Source: Paraburkholderia phenazinium (GTDB lineage: Bacteria; Pseudomonadota; Gammaproteobacteria; Burkholderiales; Burkholderiaceae). From it: a DNA stretch of 64,000 nt. The notes below the pieces were generated by a model. That model had not been told where the DNA came from. It worked only from the letters and a program-made list of their open reading frames with translations, and did no database searches. This document shows, one piece after another, positions 17,482-26,072 of the stretch; positions within the stretch are counted from its first letter, which is position 1, and each line of letters starts with the position of its first letter. The position numbers and the translations under genes were made by a program. The stretch lies in the NCBI RefSeq assembly GCF_900100735.1, contig NZ_FNCJ01000003.1, forward strand, positions 310,001 through 374,000. Reading direction: 5' to 3'.

Positions 17482-18234
17482 ATGTCCAAATCGCAGCAGG
17501 CCGTAGCGGAGCATCGCAGCTCCAAATCGTTTGTCGACCTACGAAAGTTCGCCTCAGATAAGAGTGCGGGAATTCCTTCGACCGGTTCGGCAATCGAGAA
17601 CCGCTATTTATCCAGTCGCCGACTTCTAGATTGGCAGCCCGGCCCGGTGAGCGCGGGCGTGATAGCGCTCGACGCTGGCTGCGGTGTGGTGCCGCCCCAG
17701 CCGGTAGATGAATTCATTATCGTTGCGGAAGGCGAGATCGCGTTGAGTCATGCAGAGCGGGAGTTCACGCTCGGGCCTGGCGACAGCGCCGTGCTCGTTA
17801 ACGGCGTGGAGTTTTCCTGGTCGGCTCGAGGGCCCGTGTCGATCATCTTCATGCGTTACCACGGTAGCCAGTCCGCTGACGGGAAGATTGTCCCGATCCA
17901 GCATGCTCCTCAGTTGGAGCCGTCAGGCACACCTCCAGCAGAATTGCTACTCACGCCCGCCCCGGCCTGCCGCAACTTCACGGACTACCGGTCTGCAGAT
18001 GGCGAATTTGTCTGCGGCACCTGGGATTCGACACCTTATCATCGCAGTGCAATGTTTTTTCGCCACTGCGAGTTGATGTATCTCCTGGAAGGCAGTGTCA
18101 CATTCGTGGACGAGTCTGGTCGAGCAGGAACGTTCGAGCGCGGCGACATTTTTCTCATCGAGCAGGGCGCGCAGTGCAGTTGGAAAAGTCGCGAGCACGT
18201 CGCAAAGGTGTACGCCATTTATCGTCCAGCATAA
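17482..18234 (+). CDS. Bicupin protein (ureidoglycine aminohydrolase-like cupin)
   Basis: A 250-residue protein with two cupin barrels. The first (about residues 45-130) includes DEFIIVAEGEIALSH and TLGPGDSAVLVNG. The second (about 160-250) includes MYLLEGSVTFVDESGR and FERGDIFLIEQGAQC. Both keep the glycine-rich cupin turns (LGPGD, FERGD), but metal-binding histidines are sparse, so enzyme activity is uncertain. Similar bicupins occur in purine and amide catabolic clusters near PucR regulators. The ATG at 17482 has no strong ribosome site. A rho-independent terminator follows at 18276-18309, closing the catabolic region. Confidence 0.8.
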   Translation: MSKSQQAVAEHRSSKSFVDLRKFASDKSAGIPSTGSAIENRYLSSRRLLDWQPGPVSAGVIALDAGCGVVPPQPVDEFIIVAEGEIALSHAEREFTLGPGDSAVLVNGVEFSWSARGPVSIIFMRYHGSQSADGKIVPIQHAPQLEPSGTPPAELLLTPAPACRNFTDYRSADGEFVCGTWDSTPYHRSAMFFRHCELMYLLEGSVTFVDESGRAGTFERGDIFLIEQGAQCSWKSREHVAKVYAIYRPA

Positions 18235-18275
18235 TGCCGCCAACCGGCCGCGAATCACGCCCCTGATGTGGCTTC

Positions 18276-18309
18276 GCCCGCAGACAGTCCCTGTAAGCGG
18301 GCTTTTTTT
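18276..18309 (+). terminator. Rho-independent terminator after the cupin gene
   Basis: An outer stem GCCCGC / GCGGGC and an inner stem ACAG / CTGT close on a three-base loop, followed by seven T (18303-18309). This is a textbook intrinsic terminator on the plus strand and marks the end of the catabolic gene run. Confidence 0.85.
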
Positions 18310-18374
18310 GACACGGCTGCCATGGATTAACTTACGCGGACGTGTCTCCAGTCATAAAAATCATAGACCATAAG

Positions 18375-20168
18375 ATGCTATCGTCCATTCGTGCGCGCGT
18401 TGTATTGACATGCGTCGCACTCGTCGTCTTTTCCGTCGTCTCCAGCACCGCGACAGATTATTCGATTGCGAAGTCGAGTATGGGGGCTGCGATCGACCAC
18501 GACCTGTCCTCGTCCGCCAACGATCACTCCGCTGCAATCAGCGACTGGATCGCTGAAAAAACTCAAATGATTGCATCGCTGCAAGACGTCGTGCTGACGA
18601 CCGACCCTCTGCCGATGCTGCAGCAGATCGCCGTCGCAGGTGGATTTTTCGACGTCGGCGTCGGCTACCCGAACAAGACCGCGAAATTCAACGACTGGCC
18701 AAGCCCTCCTTCGAGCTACGATCCGACCAGCCGCCCCTGGTACAGAGCCGCCGTGCAAAGCGGAAAGCCCGTTGCCATCCCTTACGTCAGCACGAGCGGG
18801 GCATTGCTGCTCGGGCTGGGGATTCCCGTGATACGCGACGGCGTAGTGAAGGCTGTATTGAACGGCAATATTGCGTTGGACAGCGTGGTTGAGAACGTAA
18901 AATCGATTAATCCGACGCCGTCGAGTTTCGGCATGCTGGTTGATCATAGCGGCCGTGTTATTGCGTATTCCGATCCAGCGCTCAGGCTCAAACCGGTGAC
19001 TGACATCGGGGCGGATTTCGCCGGGGTCACCTCTGCGTCGGCTGGCCCGGGGAACCCGCCGATGAAACTCAAGGTCGACGGAAAGACGAAGCTGATACGT
19101 GCGCAGAGTGTACCGGGTACAGATTGGGACCTCGTGGTCGCCCTCGACGAGTCCGAGGCGACCGCTGGCATGCGTTCGCTATTGAGTGGGTCGCTGGTGT
19201 CGCTCATCGTTATCGTCGGCATCGCGTCTGTCATAGGAGCTGCGATTACGTCGACCGCGTTCCGCCGCCTCGGGGCGGTTTGTCAGGCCATGACAGAGAT
19301 CAGTTCGGGCACGGGCGACCTGACGCAACGTCTACCAGCCGATGGCCGGGACGAGGTGGCCAACATCGCACGTTCGTTCAACGAGTTCGCTGCCAAACTT
19401 CAAAGTGTGATGTTAGAGATCCGCGGTACTAGCGAATCAGTGCGTGCCGCCGCAAATGAAATTGCCGCGGCAAGCCTGGACCTTTCGTCCCGTACTGAGT
19501 CGGCCGCAGCGAGCCTGCAGCAGACTGCTGCATCGATGGACGAAATTTCGGGGACCGTAGACCGGTCGGCCGCGGCGGCCCTCGAGGCCGACCAGCGATC
19601 CGCCATCGCGACGCAAATGGCTTCACGCGGTGGTGAAATCGTGTCCGATGTGGTCGGCACAATGGCAGAAATCGAGGAAGCCTCCGATCGGATCGGCGCA
19701 ATCATCAGCGTAATCGACGGCATAGCGTTCCAGACCAATATTCTCGCGCTCAATGCTGCTGTTGAAGCCGCGCGCGCAGGGGATCAGGGACGAGGCTTCG
19801 CAGTCGTCGCACACGAGGTTCGTAGCCTTGCTCAGCGCAGCGCCCAGGCCGCGCGCGAAGTGAAGCAACTTGTGGAGTCGACGGTCTCACGCGTTGCTGC
19901 GGGATCGTCCCAGGTGCGTAGAGCTGGCGAGACGATGAGCGAGATTGTCGCCAATGCGGTCGATGTTCAATCGGTCATTTCGGGCATCGCCCGTTCGGCA
20001 ACGGAGCAGACACGCGGCATCCAGGAAGTCAATCTTGCAGTGATGCAGCTTGATGGAATGGTGCAGCAGAACGCCGCGTTGGTGGAAGAATCGGCAGCCG
20101 CATCGGCGGCCTTGCAGACGCAAGCGAACGCGTTGGCATCTACCATCGGACAGTTCAAGATCGCGTAA
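18375..20168 (+). CDS. Methyl-accepting chemotaxis protein with dCache-type sensor
   Basis: A 597-residue transmembrane chemoreceptor. Order: a first membrane helix near residues 8-28, a periplasmic dCache_1-like sensor (about 30-260) with the segment [13 protein letters not shown], a second helix (about 268-290), HAMP (about 290-345), and the cytoplasmic signalling domain with the hairpin tip [20 protein letters not shown]. No C-terminal CheR-binding pentapeptide is seen. The Tyr, Arg, Trp and Tyr of the dCache amino-acid motif are present, but the aspartate expected in the later VLNGNIALD segment appears as Asn, so amino-acid binding is doubtful. An alternative GTG start at 18342 would add 11 residues. 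Its place after a GABA-type catabolic cluster hints at a related attractant, which is inference only. Confidence 0.9.
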   Translation: MLSSIRARVVLTCVALVVFSVVSSTATDYSIAKSSMGAAIDHDLSSSANDHSAAISDWIAEKTQMIASLQDVVLTTDPLPMLQQIAVAGGFFDVGVGYPNKTAKFNDWPSPPSSYDPTSRPWYRAAVQSGKPVAIPYVSTSGALLLGLGIPVIRDGVVKAVLNGNIALDSVVENVKSINPTPSSFGMLVDHSGRVIAYSDPALRLKPVTDIGADFAGVTSASAGPGNPPMKLKVDGKTKLIRAQSVPGTDWDLVVALDESEATAGMRSLLSGSLVSLIVIVGIASVIGAAITSTAFRRLGAVCQAMTEISSGTGDLTQRLPADGRDEVANIARSFNEFAAKLQSVMLEIRGTSESVRAAANEIAAASLDLSSRTESAAASLQQTAASMDEISGTVDRSAAAALEADQRSAIATQMASRGGEIVSDVVGTMAEIEEASDRIGAIISVIDGIAFQTNILALNAAVEAARAGDQGRGFAVVAHEVRSLAQRSAQAAREVKQLVESTVSRVAAGSSQVRRAGETMSEIVANAVDVQSVISGIARSATEQTRGIQEVNLAVMQLDGMVQQNAALVEESAAASAALQTQANALASTIGQFKIA

Positions 20169-20185
20169 GAGGGCCGCGTGTCGTA

Positions 20186-20571
20186 GAGGTGGCTCTGCCC
20201 GAGCCGGAGCCCATCCTCCAGAGCGCGCCGGAGCCGATCGTCAGCGACCTGACGTTTTGACAACCAGGTCACGAAGCCAAGTCCGTCTTGCCAGCGCTTT
20301 TCGTCAGCGCCGGTCACCGCCGGTTGATTTCGGGTGGAGACGAACCACGATTCGAGACAGGGAGACGGTCTGCGCTGATAGAGGTTTTCACGTACCGAAG
20401 CTTTTGCGTGAGGGTTGTACCGGCCAGCTGTGCTATCGACCTCGCCGACCAGATCGCCGCCCAGTACCACGGCAGGCCACATTGATCGACCAACACCGGC
20501 CCACGAAGTGCTGCAGGCACAAGGTTGCTGTTGAGTTGACGAAACACGCGCCGCTCGCGACGAATACGCAA
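20186..20571 (-). pseudogene. Remnant of a tyrosine-recombinase/integrase N-terminal region
   Basis: Minus-strand sequence reads like the N-terminal SAM-like part of a Burkholderia-type site-specific integrase, but in two different frames. GLPWYWAAIWSARSIAQLAG with QKLRYV lies at about 20390-20520. LESWFVSTRNQPAVTGADEK followed by GLGFVTWLSK lies at about 20186-20356. The catalytic C-terminal half is absent and at least one frameshift separates the parts, so it is a decayed fragment. The identification rests on recalled family patterns and needs a translated search. Confidence 0.45.
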
Positions 20572-20625
20572 CGGCCAAATTTACCATTCGCTGTGTGTCA
20601 GGTTGCTGACTCGGTGCGCTTTCAT

Positions 20626-20666
20626 GCAACACTTTCAAACTGACCACATGTCGAGGCTTTTCTGAA
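20626..20666 (+). repeat. 41-bp repeat, copy 1, flanking an IS-like left end
   Basis: Starts GCAACACTTT and ends GAGGCTTTTCTGAA; it recurs with one mismatch at 21042-21082. Its last part (from ACCACATGTCG) also recurs next to the second IS copy at 22753. Each copy stands directly outside an IS left end that begins TGTC. It is either a preferred target, a long target duplication, or an outer part of the IS. Confidence 0.7.
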
Positions 20667-20667
20667 A

Positions 20668-20860
20668 TGTCCGGGTCTAGGCTAATTAGAGATGTCTGAT
20701 CTCAGGGGTTGGTGTGGAGTCTGTCTTTCACGGGTTTCAACTCATGCGGTGTTGAAGGACTGCTTATGAACGGACAGGGCGTGTCAGTCCGTTCAGTGTG
20801 CCCTTGCAGACCGACGGCCCGGTTTTGATGCTGTCTTTGACTGTTTTGTGTGTTGATTCC
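20668..20860 (+). mobile_element. Diverged left-end remnant of an IS related to the neighbouring ISNCY/IS1202-type element
   Basis: From TGTCCGGGTCTAGG onward the sequence is a clearly divergent version of the left end of the complete IS at 21084. It shares the GAGATGTC inner repeat, the GTTGAAGGAC segment, an exact GGGCGTGTCAGTCCGTTCAG block and the CAGACCGACGGCC block. The likeness fades after about 20860 and no transposase frame follows. It is probably a deletion remnant of an older relative. Confidence 0.65.
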
Positions 20861-21041
20861 TGACACCTGTGGCGAGGTGTTGCGCGACAGAGGGAACGGC
20901 CAATGTCAGCGCTTATCGACGCCTGAGTAATGTTTTGCAGAAAAAAACCAGCAGGAACCGTTGCGTCGCATGCGTGGCCGTTTCTGTTGCGCAGAATCCG
21001 GCGGGAAGCCTTGAGCTACCGTCGCAGGATGCCCGAAAAGC

Positions 21042-21082
21042 GCAACACTTTTAAACTGACCACATGTCGAGGCTTTTCTGAA
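21042..21082 (+). repeat. 41-bp repeat, copy 2, flanking the complete IS
   Basis: 40 of 41 bases match the copy at 20626-20666 (C to T at one site). It ends immediately before the TGTCGTAGGGG terminus of the IS. Confidence 0.75.
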
Positions 21083-21286
21083 GTGTCGTAGGGGTAGCCA
21101 AATAGAAATGTCGTATCCGGGGTTGGGTTTGACGTTGGGTTTGCCTCTGTCTTTAACGGTTTGAATCTCACACAGCGTTGAAGGACAGCGTGTGAACGGG
21201 CAGGGCGTGTCAGTCCGTTCAGCCGGGTCCTGCAGACCGACGGCCAGGTTTGCGTGTTTGGTTCGGCTGCCTGCGTTGTGCCAGTT
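21059..21286 (+). repeat. 228-bp direct repeat, copy 1 (IS left end)
   Basis: Identical by eye to 22753-22980 at an offset of 1694 bp. It contains the 25-bp outer flank, the IS left end and the 3' end of the transposase gene. Confidence 0.85.
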
Positions 21287-22734
21287 CCGTGATCACACCG
21301 TTGAGGTCATCCTGGGTGAATTCACGCGGCTTCTTCGTGCCCTGCGCGCGTTCGGTTGCCCGAACCGGTTGTCCCTGATTCGTGCGCGCAGGGGAGCCGG
21401 AGATGCGCCGGTTGTCGCGTTGCGCCTGGATCGCCTGCGCGACCTGCAGCACGTGACTCAGGCGCTTGTGTTCAACCACCGCGCCCTGATCGATCTCGGC
21501 CAGCCGGTCGTACTGCCTGTACGGCAGCACCCGGCCATTGGCGCGGATCTCGATGCGCCCGTCCGGGTACTCCCACACGTCGATGTAGCGGTGGATCAGT
21601 TTGCGGTTCTCCGCCGTGTCATCCAGCAGGTACATCACGCGGTCGTACTGCACCGTCAGCGACTTCGTCACGCGTCGCGTCTCGCGCCAGGTCATCAGCA
21701 GGTCGAGATGCTCGTCAGCCCGCAGCGGCCGGTGTGCATCGAAATCGCTCTTCGGCGGCTTCGCGAAGCGTGCGTTGTAGGCGGCCATGAAGGAGGGCGC
21801 ATACGCATTGGCCTGCGCCACCGTACTGATGCCACGCAGCCTCAGCTCCTTCACCAGCCGGTCCTGCAGCGTCAGGTGCGCGCGCTCGACGCGACCCTTG
21901 GCGGAGCTGCTGTTCGCACAGAACGTGTCGATGTTCAGCTCGAACATCGCCCGGCCGAAATGCGTCACGCTGCTTCCCGTTTCATGGGCTTTGCCACTGC
22001 GAAACACGCTCGCCTTGTCGCTATAGAACGCGCCAGGCTTGCCGTGGCATTCGATGTACGCCCGCGTTGCCTCGAAGTAGCTGAAGGTCGACTCGCTCGC
22101 CGTGAAATGCAGCGCCATCAGCCGGCTGGTCGCATCGTCGACATACACCAGCAGCGTGCAGGCCGGCGCGCGTTCCTCGAACCAGCGGTGATCGCTGCCG
22201 TCAATCTGGACCAGCTCGCCCAGACACGCACGACGCGCCCGCGGCTGGTAGAGCTTCGGCGGCCGCTGCCGGCGCGGAATCCACAGCCCGGCATCCGTCA
22301 TCAGCCGCCGCACGGTCTCAGCGGCAAGCTTCAGCCCGTGGCATTCGGCCAGCTTCTCGCACGCCAGCGTCGGCCCGAAATCGGCATAGCGCTCCCGGAT
22401 GATCGCCAGCGCACGGTTGGCCACGCCGGCCGGCAACTGGTGATTGCTGGCGTGCTCGCGCCGGCGGGAAACCAGTCCGCGTGCGCCTTCGGCCCGATAC
22501 CGGTTGGCCAGCCGCTCGATTTGCCGCCGGCTGAGGCCCAGACGTTCCGCCGCACGCCAGGGCATCAACCGTCCGTCAACGACTGACTGGATCGCTCTTA
22601 ACCGGTCAACCTCGCGCATGCTCATGGTGATCATCCCGCTATGGTCCATGATCGACTCCAGCCATCGTCATGGAGCTTCAGCATGAGCCCGAAGAGGCCC
22701 GACTGCGACATTTCTATTTAGCTCAAATACGACA
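21084..22734 (-). mobile_element. Complete ISNCY (IS1202 group) insertion sequence
   Basis: Ends are related inverted repeats. The left begins TGTCGTAGGGGTAG and continues into CCAAATAGAAATGTCG. The right, read on the minus strand, begins TGTCGTATTTGAG and continues into CTAAATAGAAATGTCG. Length is about 1.65 kb with one transposase gene on the minus strand. A partial second copy in the same orientation starts 1694 bp downstream (22778), so this is a broken tandem array. The repeat period would fit an element whose right edge lies nearer 22752 plus a 25-bp flank, so the exact right boundary is uncertain. Confidence 0.8.
21219..22649 (-). CDS. ISNCY/IS1202-type transposase
   Basis: A 476-residue DDE transposase. 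It starts with a helix-turn-helix region (MPWRAAERLGLSRRQIERL), then an integrase-like core: first Asp in LVQIDGSDHRWFE, second Asp in AFYSDKASVF about 60 residues on, and Glu in SSAKGRVERAHLT. The C-terminal part is basic and ends in PGRRSAGPG. It looks intact. The extreme 3' end of the gene (21219-21286) lies inside the 228-bp direct repeat, so a copy of it recurs in the truncated second IS. Minor start alternatives (internal Met codons within the first 11 residues) do not change the domains. Confidence 0.9.
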   Translation of the reverse strand: MDHSGMITMSMREVDRLRAIQSVVDGRLMPWRAAERLGLSRRQIERLANRYRAEGARGLVSRRREHASNHQLPAGVANRALAIIRERYADFGPTLACEKLAECHGLKLAAETVRRLMTDAGLWIPRRQRPPKLYQPRARRACLGELVQIDGSDHRWFEERAPACTLLVYVDDATSRLMALHFTASESTFSYFEATRAYIECHGKPGAFYSDKASVFRSGKAHETGSSVTHFGRAMFELNIDTFCANSSSAKGRVERAHLTLQDRLVKELRLRGISTVAQANAYAPSFMAAYNARFAKPPKSDFDAHRPLRADEHLDLLMTWRETRRVTKSLTVQYDRVMYLLDDTAENRKLIHRYIDVWEYPDGRIEIRANGRVLPYRQYDRLAEIDQGAVVEHKRLSHVLQVAQAIQAQRDNRRISGSPARTNQGQPVRATERAQGTKKPREFTQDDLNGVITELAQRRQPNQTRKPGRRSAGPG

Positions 22735-22752
22735 TTACTACTTGGGGCCTGC

Positions 22753-22980
22753 ACCACATGTCGAGGCTTTTCTGAAGTGTCGTAGGGGTAGCCAAATAGA
22801 AATGTCGTATCCGGGGTTGGGTTTGACGTTGGGTTTGCCTCTGTCTTTAACGGTTTGAATCTCACACAGCGTTGAAGGACAGCGTGTGAACGGGCAGGGC
22901 GTGTCAGTCCGTTCAGCCGGGTCCTGCAGACCGACGGCCAGGTTTGCGTGTTTGGTTCGGCTGCCTGCGTTGTGCCAGTT
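22753..22980 (+). mobile_element. Truncated second IS copy (left end only), cut by the Tn3-family transposon
   Basis: A repeat of 21059-21286 in direct orientation. The IS match stops exactly at 22980, where the Tn3-type inverted repeat begins at 22981. The remainder of this IS copy is not found at the other transposon end, so an insertion followed by deletion or recombination is likely. Confidence 0.8.
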
Positions 22981-23031
22981 GGCCCCTGACCAAGATTCGG
23001 TCGAATTGCGATCATAAGCCTTGAGGTTATA
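22981..23031 (+). repeat. Tn3-family left inverted repeat
   Basis: Begins GGCCCCTGACCAAGATTCGG. It pairs with 30237-30287, with six mismatches in the outer 38 bp and nine in 51 bp. The outermost three variable bases (positions 3-5) differ between the ends. Confidence 0.85.
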
Positions 23032-23069
23032 AGGGTGACGAGGTTTTCGTTGGTTTTGGAATAACGGAA

Positions 23070-24761
23070 TCAGTCAGTAAATGCCTGCGCAAACTGCCTC
23101 GCCCGCTTTACATCGTCAGCATGCAAGTAAATCGACGTGGTCGAGATCGATGCGTGACGAAGGTTGTCCCGGACGGCGCTGAGTTCGACGCCCTTGGCGA
23201 TAGCGTGAGTGGCATGCGTGTGCCGCATCCAGTGCGGCGTAGCCTGACGGAGTTTCTCGGCGAGCGCCGGACGGTCGTTTTCAATAATCTGCGCCGCTTG
23301 CCGGAAAAACCTGCGCATGACTTCCCACAACCGCAGGGGCTTGATGCCGGCATCGCTGTCGTCCAGGCTACCGATCAGCGGCGCGACTGGGTTCCAGCGC
23401 GCCCGGCTTACCGCCAGGCCCCGCTCCTGCAGATACCGGTCCAGCGCCGCGCGAGCGAGCGGTGTCAGGGTCACCCTGGCTGGCTTGCCGCCTTTGCCGG
23501 TGACGTGAAGCCAGTGATCACCTGCGGCGTCGATCTCGATGTTTCGCAGAGTCGCATTGGCCAGCTCGCTGATCCGCAGTCCCGTCGCGTAACCGAAATC
23601 CAGCATGAAACGAAGTCGCTGCGCTGCGGCTGCCTGCCAGCCGTACGACCACTCAAGCCCGTTGGCGATGGTGCGTGTGAGCAGCCATTCTCCTTCGGTG
23701 AAGGCGTGCGCGGTTTCCGCGGCCATGGCGCGCTTGCTGCCGCGCACCTTGATGCCGGCAAAGGGGTTGGCCACAACATAGCGCTGCTCCACCAGCCAGC
23801 GGAACATGGCGCTGAGTACGGCAAGCGCGTGCGCAATCGAACGCGCCGAGAGGTTGTCGACAAACGGTCTCCAGTTTGTTGATGTGCGCGGCCGCGGCGG
23901 TCCAACCCAGCGCTCGCGCGGGGTGGGTCTGCGCAGAAATGCCCTGTAGTCAGTTGCATCCCGCGTGGTCAGGGACGACAGGGCCTTGCCGCGGGCAACA
24001 ATGGCCCAGAGGATCAGCCGTTCGGCTTCCTTACGGTAGGCGCGCTGCGTGGCCGGGGATTCGTGCAACGCAAGCCATGCCTGGACGGCGTCGTAATCGT
24101 TGTCGACGCCCAGGATGCAGGTCGACAGCGGTGCGCGGAACGCGCCTGCGGATCCGTCAACCTCATGCGGTAGCCGGAGTTGCTCCCATGGCGTCACGAC
24201 TGACTGCCGGTCGGCGACGATCAGTGCGCGAGCCCGCTCCGTGAGTGCTGGATGCGCGACAAAGAATGCCTCGATCCGCTTTGCACTGGCGGGGCCGAGC
24301 CCCGGAACGGCACTCCACCACTGACGACGGCGGGGAATCCTTACCGTGAGATCAGCCAGGGTCCGGATGCCCGCCGCGTGCAGGACACGGGCAGCGCGAT
24401 CCGGCAACCAGCGCGTAATGTCATCCCCGATCTGCGGCGTCGGTAAAGGCAGCGTGCGCAACGTTTCGACTGCCTGCGTGGTGGCACGGGCATGATGTCT
24501 GCGCTTGTGGGCCTGGCATTCGAACAGCGTCGCCAGATCCGCCCGCTGCCGGCTGCGGGCGTAAAGTGCAAGCTGCCGGCGGATCTGGCCGATGACGCCG
24601 CGTGCAGACTGCCCCTGACCGAGCCGGTCCCGCAGGTACCGGCTGGCCGCGTCACGCGAAGATGCGCCTTCGTACCAGGCGCGCAGCGCGGCAAGCGCGT
24701 CGGCATCGGGAAAATCGTTCGGCATGTCGGCGGCGGCCGGGTTCGGGAGACGCGTTTTCAT
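23070..24761 (-). CDS. Tyrosine recombinase, putative Tn3-element resolvase
   Basis: A 563-residue site-specific recombinase, long for the family. The N-terminal half includes a helix-hairpin-helix-like region (IPRRRQWWSAVPGLGPASAK, about residues 145-170). The SAM-like core-binding domain (about 225-345) has TQRAYRKEAERLILWAI. The catalytic domain follows with Arg in ATGLRISELAN, Lys in HVTGKGGKPARVTL, HxxR in PHWMRHTHATHA, His in NLRHASISTT, and the nucleophile Tyr in SIYLHADDVKRAR. All catalytic residues are present. A paralogue of roughly 70% identity by eye is encoded at 45718-47418 in a Tn7-like element. A dif-like 28-bp site lies 28 bp upstream of the start codon, so cointegrate resolution is the likely job, as with TnpI or TnpS/T in other Tn3-family elements. 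Confidence 0.88.
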   Translation of the reverse strand: MKTRLPNPAAADMPNDFPDADALAALRAWYEGASSRDAASRYLRDRLGQGQSARGVIGQIRRQLALYARSRQRADLATLFECQAHKRRHHARATTQAVETLRTLPLPTPQIGDDITRWLPDRAARVLHAAGIRTLADLTVRIPRRRQWWSAVPGLGPASAKRIEAFFVAHPALTERARALIVADRQSVVTPWEQLRLPHEVDGSAGAFRAPLSTCILGVDNDYDAVQAWLALHESPATQRAYRKEAERLILWAIVARGKALSSLTTRDATDYRAFLRRPTPRERWVGPPRPRTSTNWRPFVDNLSARSIAHALAVLSAMFRWLVEQRYVVANPFAGIKVRGSKRAMAAETAHAFTEGEWLLTRTIANGLEWSYGWQAAAAQRLRFMLDFGYATGLRISELANATLRNIEIDAAGDHWLHVTGKGGKPARVTLTPLARAALDRYLQERGLAVSRARWNPVAPLIGSLDDSDAGIKPLRLWEVMRRFFRQAAQIIENDRPALAEKLRQATPHWMRHTHATHAIAKGVELSAVRDNLRHASISTTSIYLHADDVKRARQFAQAFTD

Positions 24762-24789
24762 GACATGGAGTTTAGTCCAGAAATGTCAA

Positions 24790-24817
24790 TACAGAGATAA
24801 TAACTGTTATCTCTGTA
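24790..24817. other. 28-bp dif-like recombinase core site (11-6-11) next to resolvase 1
   Basis: Left arm TACAGAGATAA (24790-24800), spacer TAACTG, and right arm TTATCTCTGTA (24807-24817), the exact inverse of the left. The inner ATAA...TTAT and the 6-bp spacer match the layout of XerC/D-type dif sites. It is placed 28 bp before the recombinase ATG, as is a similar site at 47447-47474. Confidence 0.75.
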
Positions 24818-24866
24818 CTGATCACGAAAGACGTCCCGCCAGGATTTTTCACGATGATTTTCCGGC

Positions 24867-26072
24867 TTAGATCGCCTGCAGGGCGCGACTCAAAAAGTCC
24901 GCGTGCACAGAGGTTCCGGAGGCCAGAAAGCGAATCTGCTGCCGCACGGATTCGGGATCGACGCCAGCGTGTTCCGCTGCCTGCAGCGTGGCGCGGCTTG
25001 CATCGAGCACATCGACACCTGTGATCTCGTAGCCGTAGCCCATCGAGATCCAGTGCAACGCCGCGAGACCGGCGGCCATGGCGAATCCCGGCTGCTTCTG
25101 CGCAAAGTCCCTGGCCGCGCGCGTCAACGTCCGGGGGTCGGTCGGGCTGGCATTGGCCAGCTTGATGGCCTGGTTGAACAGGCCTGCGTCCTTGGCTGCC
25201 GCGAACCACTTCCCTGGCTCGCCTGGCGACGCAGCAACCAGGTCGCTCAGGATGGTCTCTTGCGCGATGTGCGGATACTTCTTTGCGATGGCACGGAAAG
25301 TTGCCAGGTAGGTGGTGCCCTGGTTCGCTTCGCATGCATAGCGCCGGTATGCCTCGTCGGCAAGACCCGATGACAGCAGGATCGCCTCGCAAGCTTTCGC
25401 AATCTGCCCGTCCGGGCTGTTGAGGCCGCGCGTGTTTTCCGCGTAGGCCACGGCTTCAGCCTTTCTGCCCATCGCAAGCAGTGCCTTGACGCCCCAGCGT
25501 CGGTAGTGCCACATCTTGAACGGAGCGCGGTCCACCAGTGCGATCAACTGCGCATGTCGCCCAGCTGCATATAGCGAAGCCAGACAGATCGGTGTCCCCG
25601 CAAAATATCCCCCGGGCCCCTCGGACCAGACGTGCTCGACGAGATCAATAAACCTGTCGGCCCACTCGCTGGCGATTTCGGGCGTCACGCAGAGTGTGTC
25701 CCATTCGTCCGACAGACCTTCGATATAGGGGACGCCCTGATCCTGAATGGCTTCCCATAGCCGCTCGAGCCAGGCCTGGCGCGTGACTGTGTCGACCTGT
25801 GCGCCAGAAATGACCGGGACCAGTGTTTCGATCGCACGATTCACGGCCGTGCCGATCGCACCTGACGACCCGTCGACGTGTTCCAGCGCGGGCGAAACTT
25901 TCTCCAGAAATTTCACAGCGCCCTCTGCCGCAAGCACTGTATCGCCGCGCGCCACCTGCCGGATCTCCGCGAGCGCTTCCTTGATACGCTGGATCGGTAC
26001 GTCCGAGCGCCAGCCGAAAGCGTGGCGCCGGAAACGCTGGGCGAACTGCCACTTGTACGAGGCAGGCTTCAC
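24867..26072 (-). CDS. Tn3-element passenger, helical-repeat protein of unknown function (DUF6880-like)
   Basis: About 401 residues from a GTG at 26072 that overlaps the stop of the tnpC-like gene (GTGA), so the two are translationally coupled. The sequence is rich in alpha-helical, TPR-like segments (AGRHAQLIALVDRAPFKMWH, then YRRWGVKALLAMGRKAEAVA and similar), with no catalytic motif recognised. It resembles an uncharacterised family often annotated as DUF6880; this assignment is from memory and tentative. An extended frame to 26174 exists but would overlap the upstream gene more than needed. Its place behind tnpA-tnpC suggests a passenger or accessory transposition gene. Confidence 0.65.
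   Translation of the reverse strand: MKPASYKWQFAQRFRRHAFGWRSDVPIQRIKEALAEIRQVARGDTVLAAEGAVKFLEKVSPALEHVDGSSGAIGTAVNRAIETLVPVISGAQVDTVTRQAWLERLWEAIQDQGVPYIEGLSDEWDTLCVTPEIASEWADRFIDLVEHVWSEGPGGYFAGTPICLASLYAAGRHAQLIALVDRAPFKMWHYRRWGVKALLAMGRKAEAVAYAENTRGLNSPDGQIAKACEAILLSSGLADEAYRRYACEANQGTTYLATFRAIAKKYPHIAQETILSDLVAASPGEPGKWFAAAKDAGLFNQAIKLANASPTDPRTLTRAARDFAQKQPGFAMAAGLAALHWISMGYGYEITGVDVLDASRATLQAAEHAGVDPESVRQQIRFLASGTSVHADFLSRALQAI

Noticed and set aside
21192..22586. 464-codon plus-strand frame opposite the IS transposase
   Set aside because: The minus-strand transposase has the complete DDE set; the other frame is a shadow.
22990..23040. ATAA and TTAT pair in the Tn3 left repeat as a further dif-like site
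   Set aside because: The spacer is nine bases rather than six and the arms are not inverse; the sequence is explained by the transposon end.
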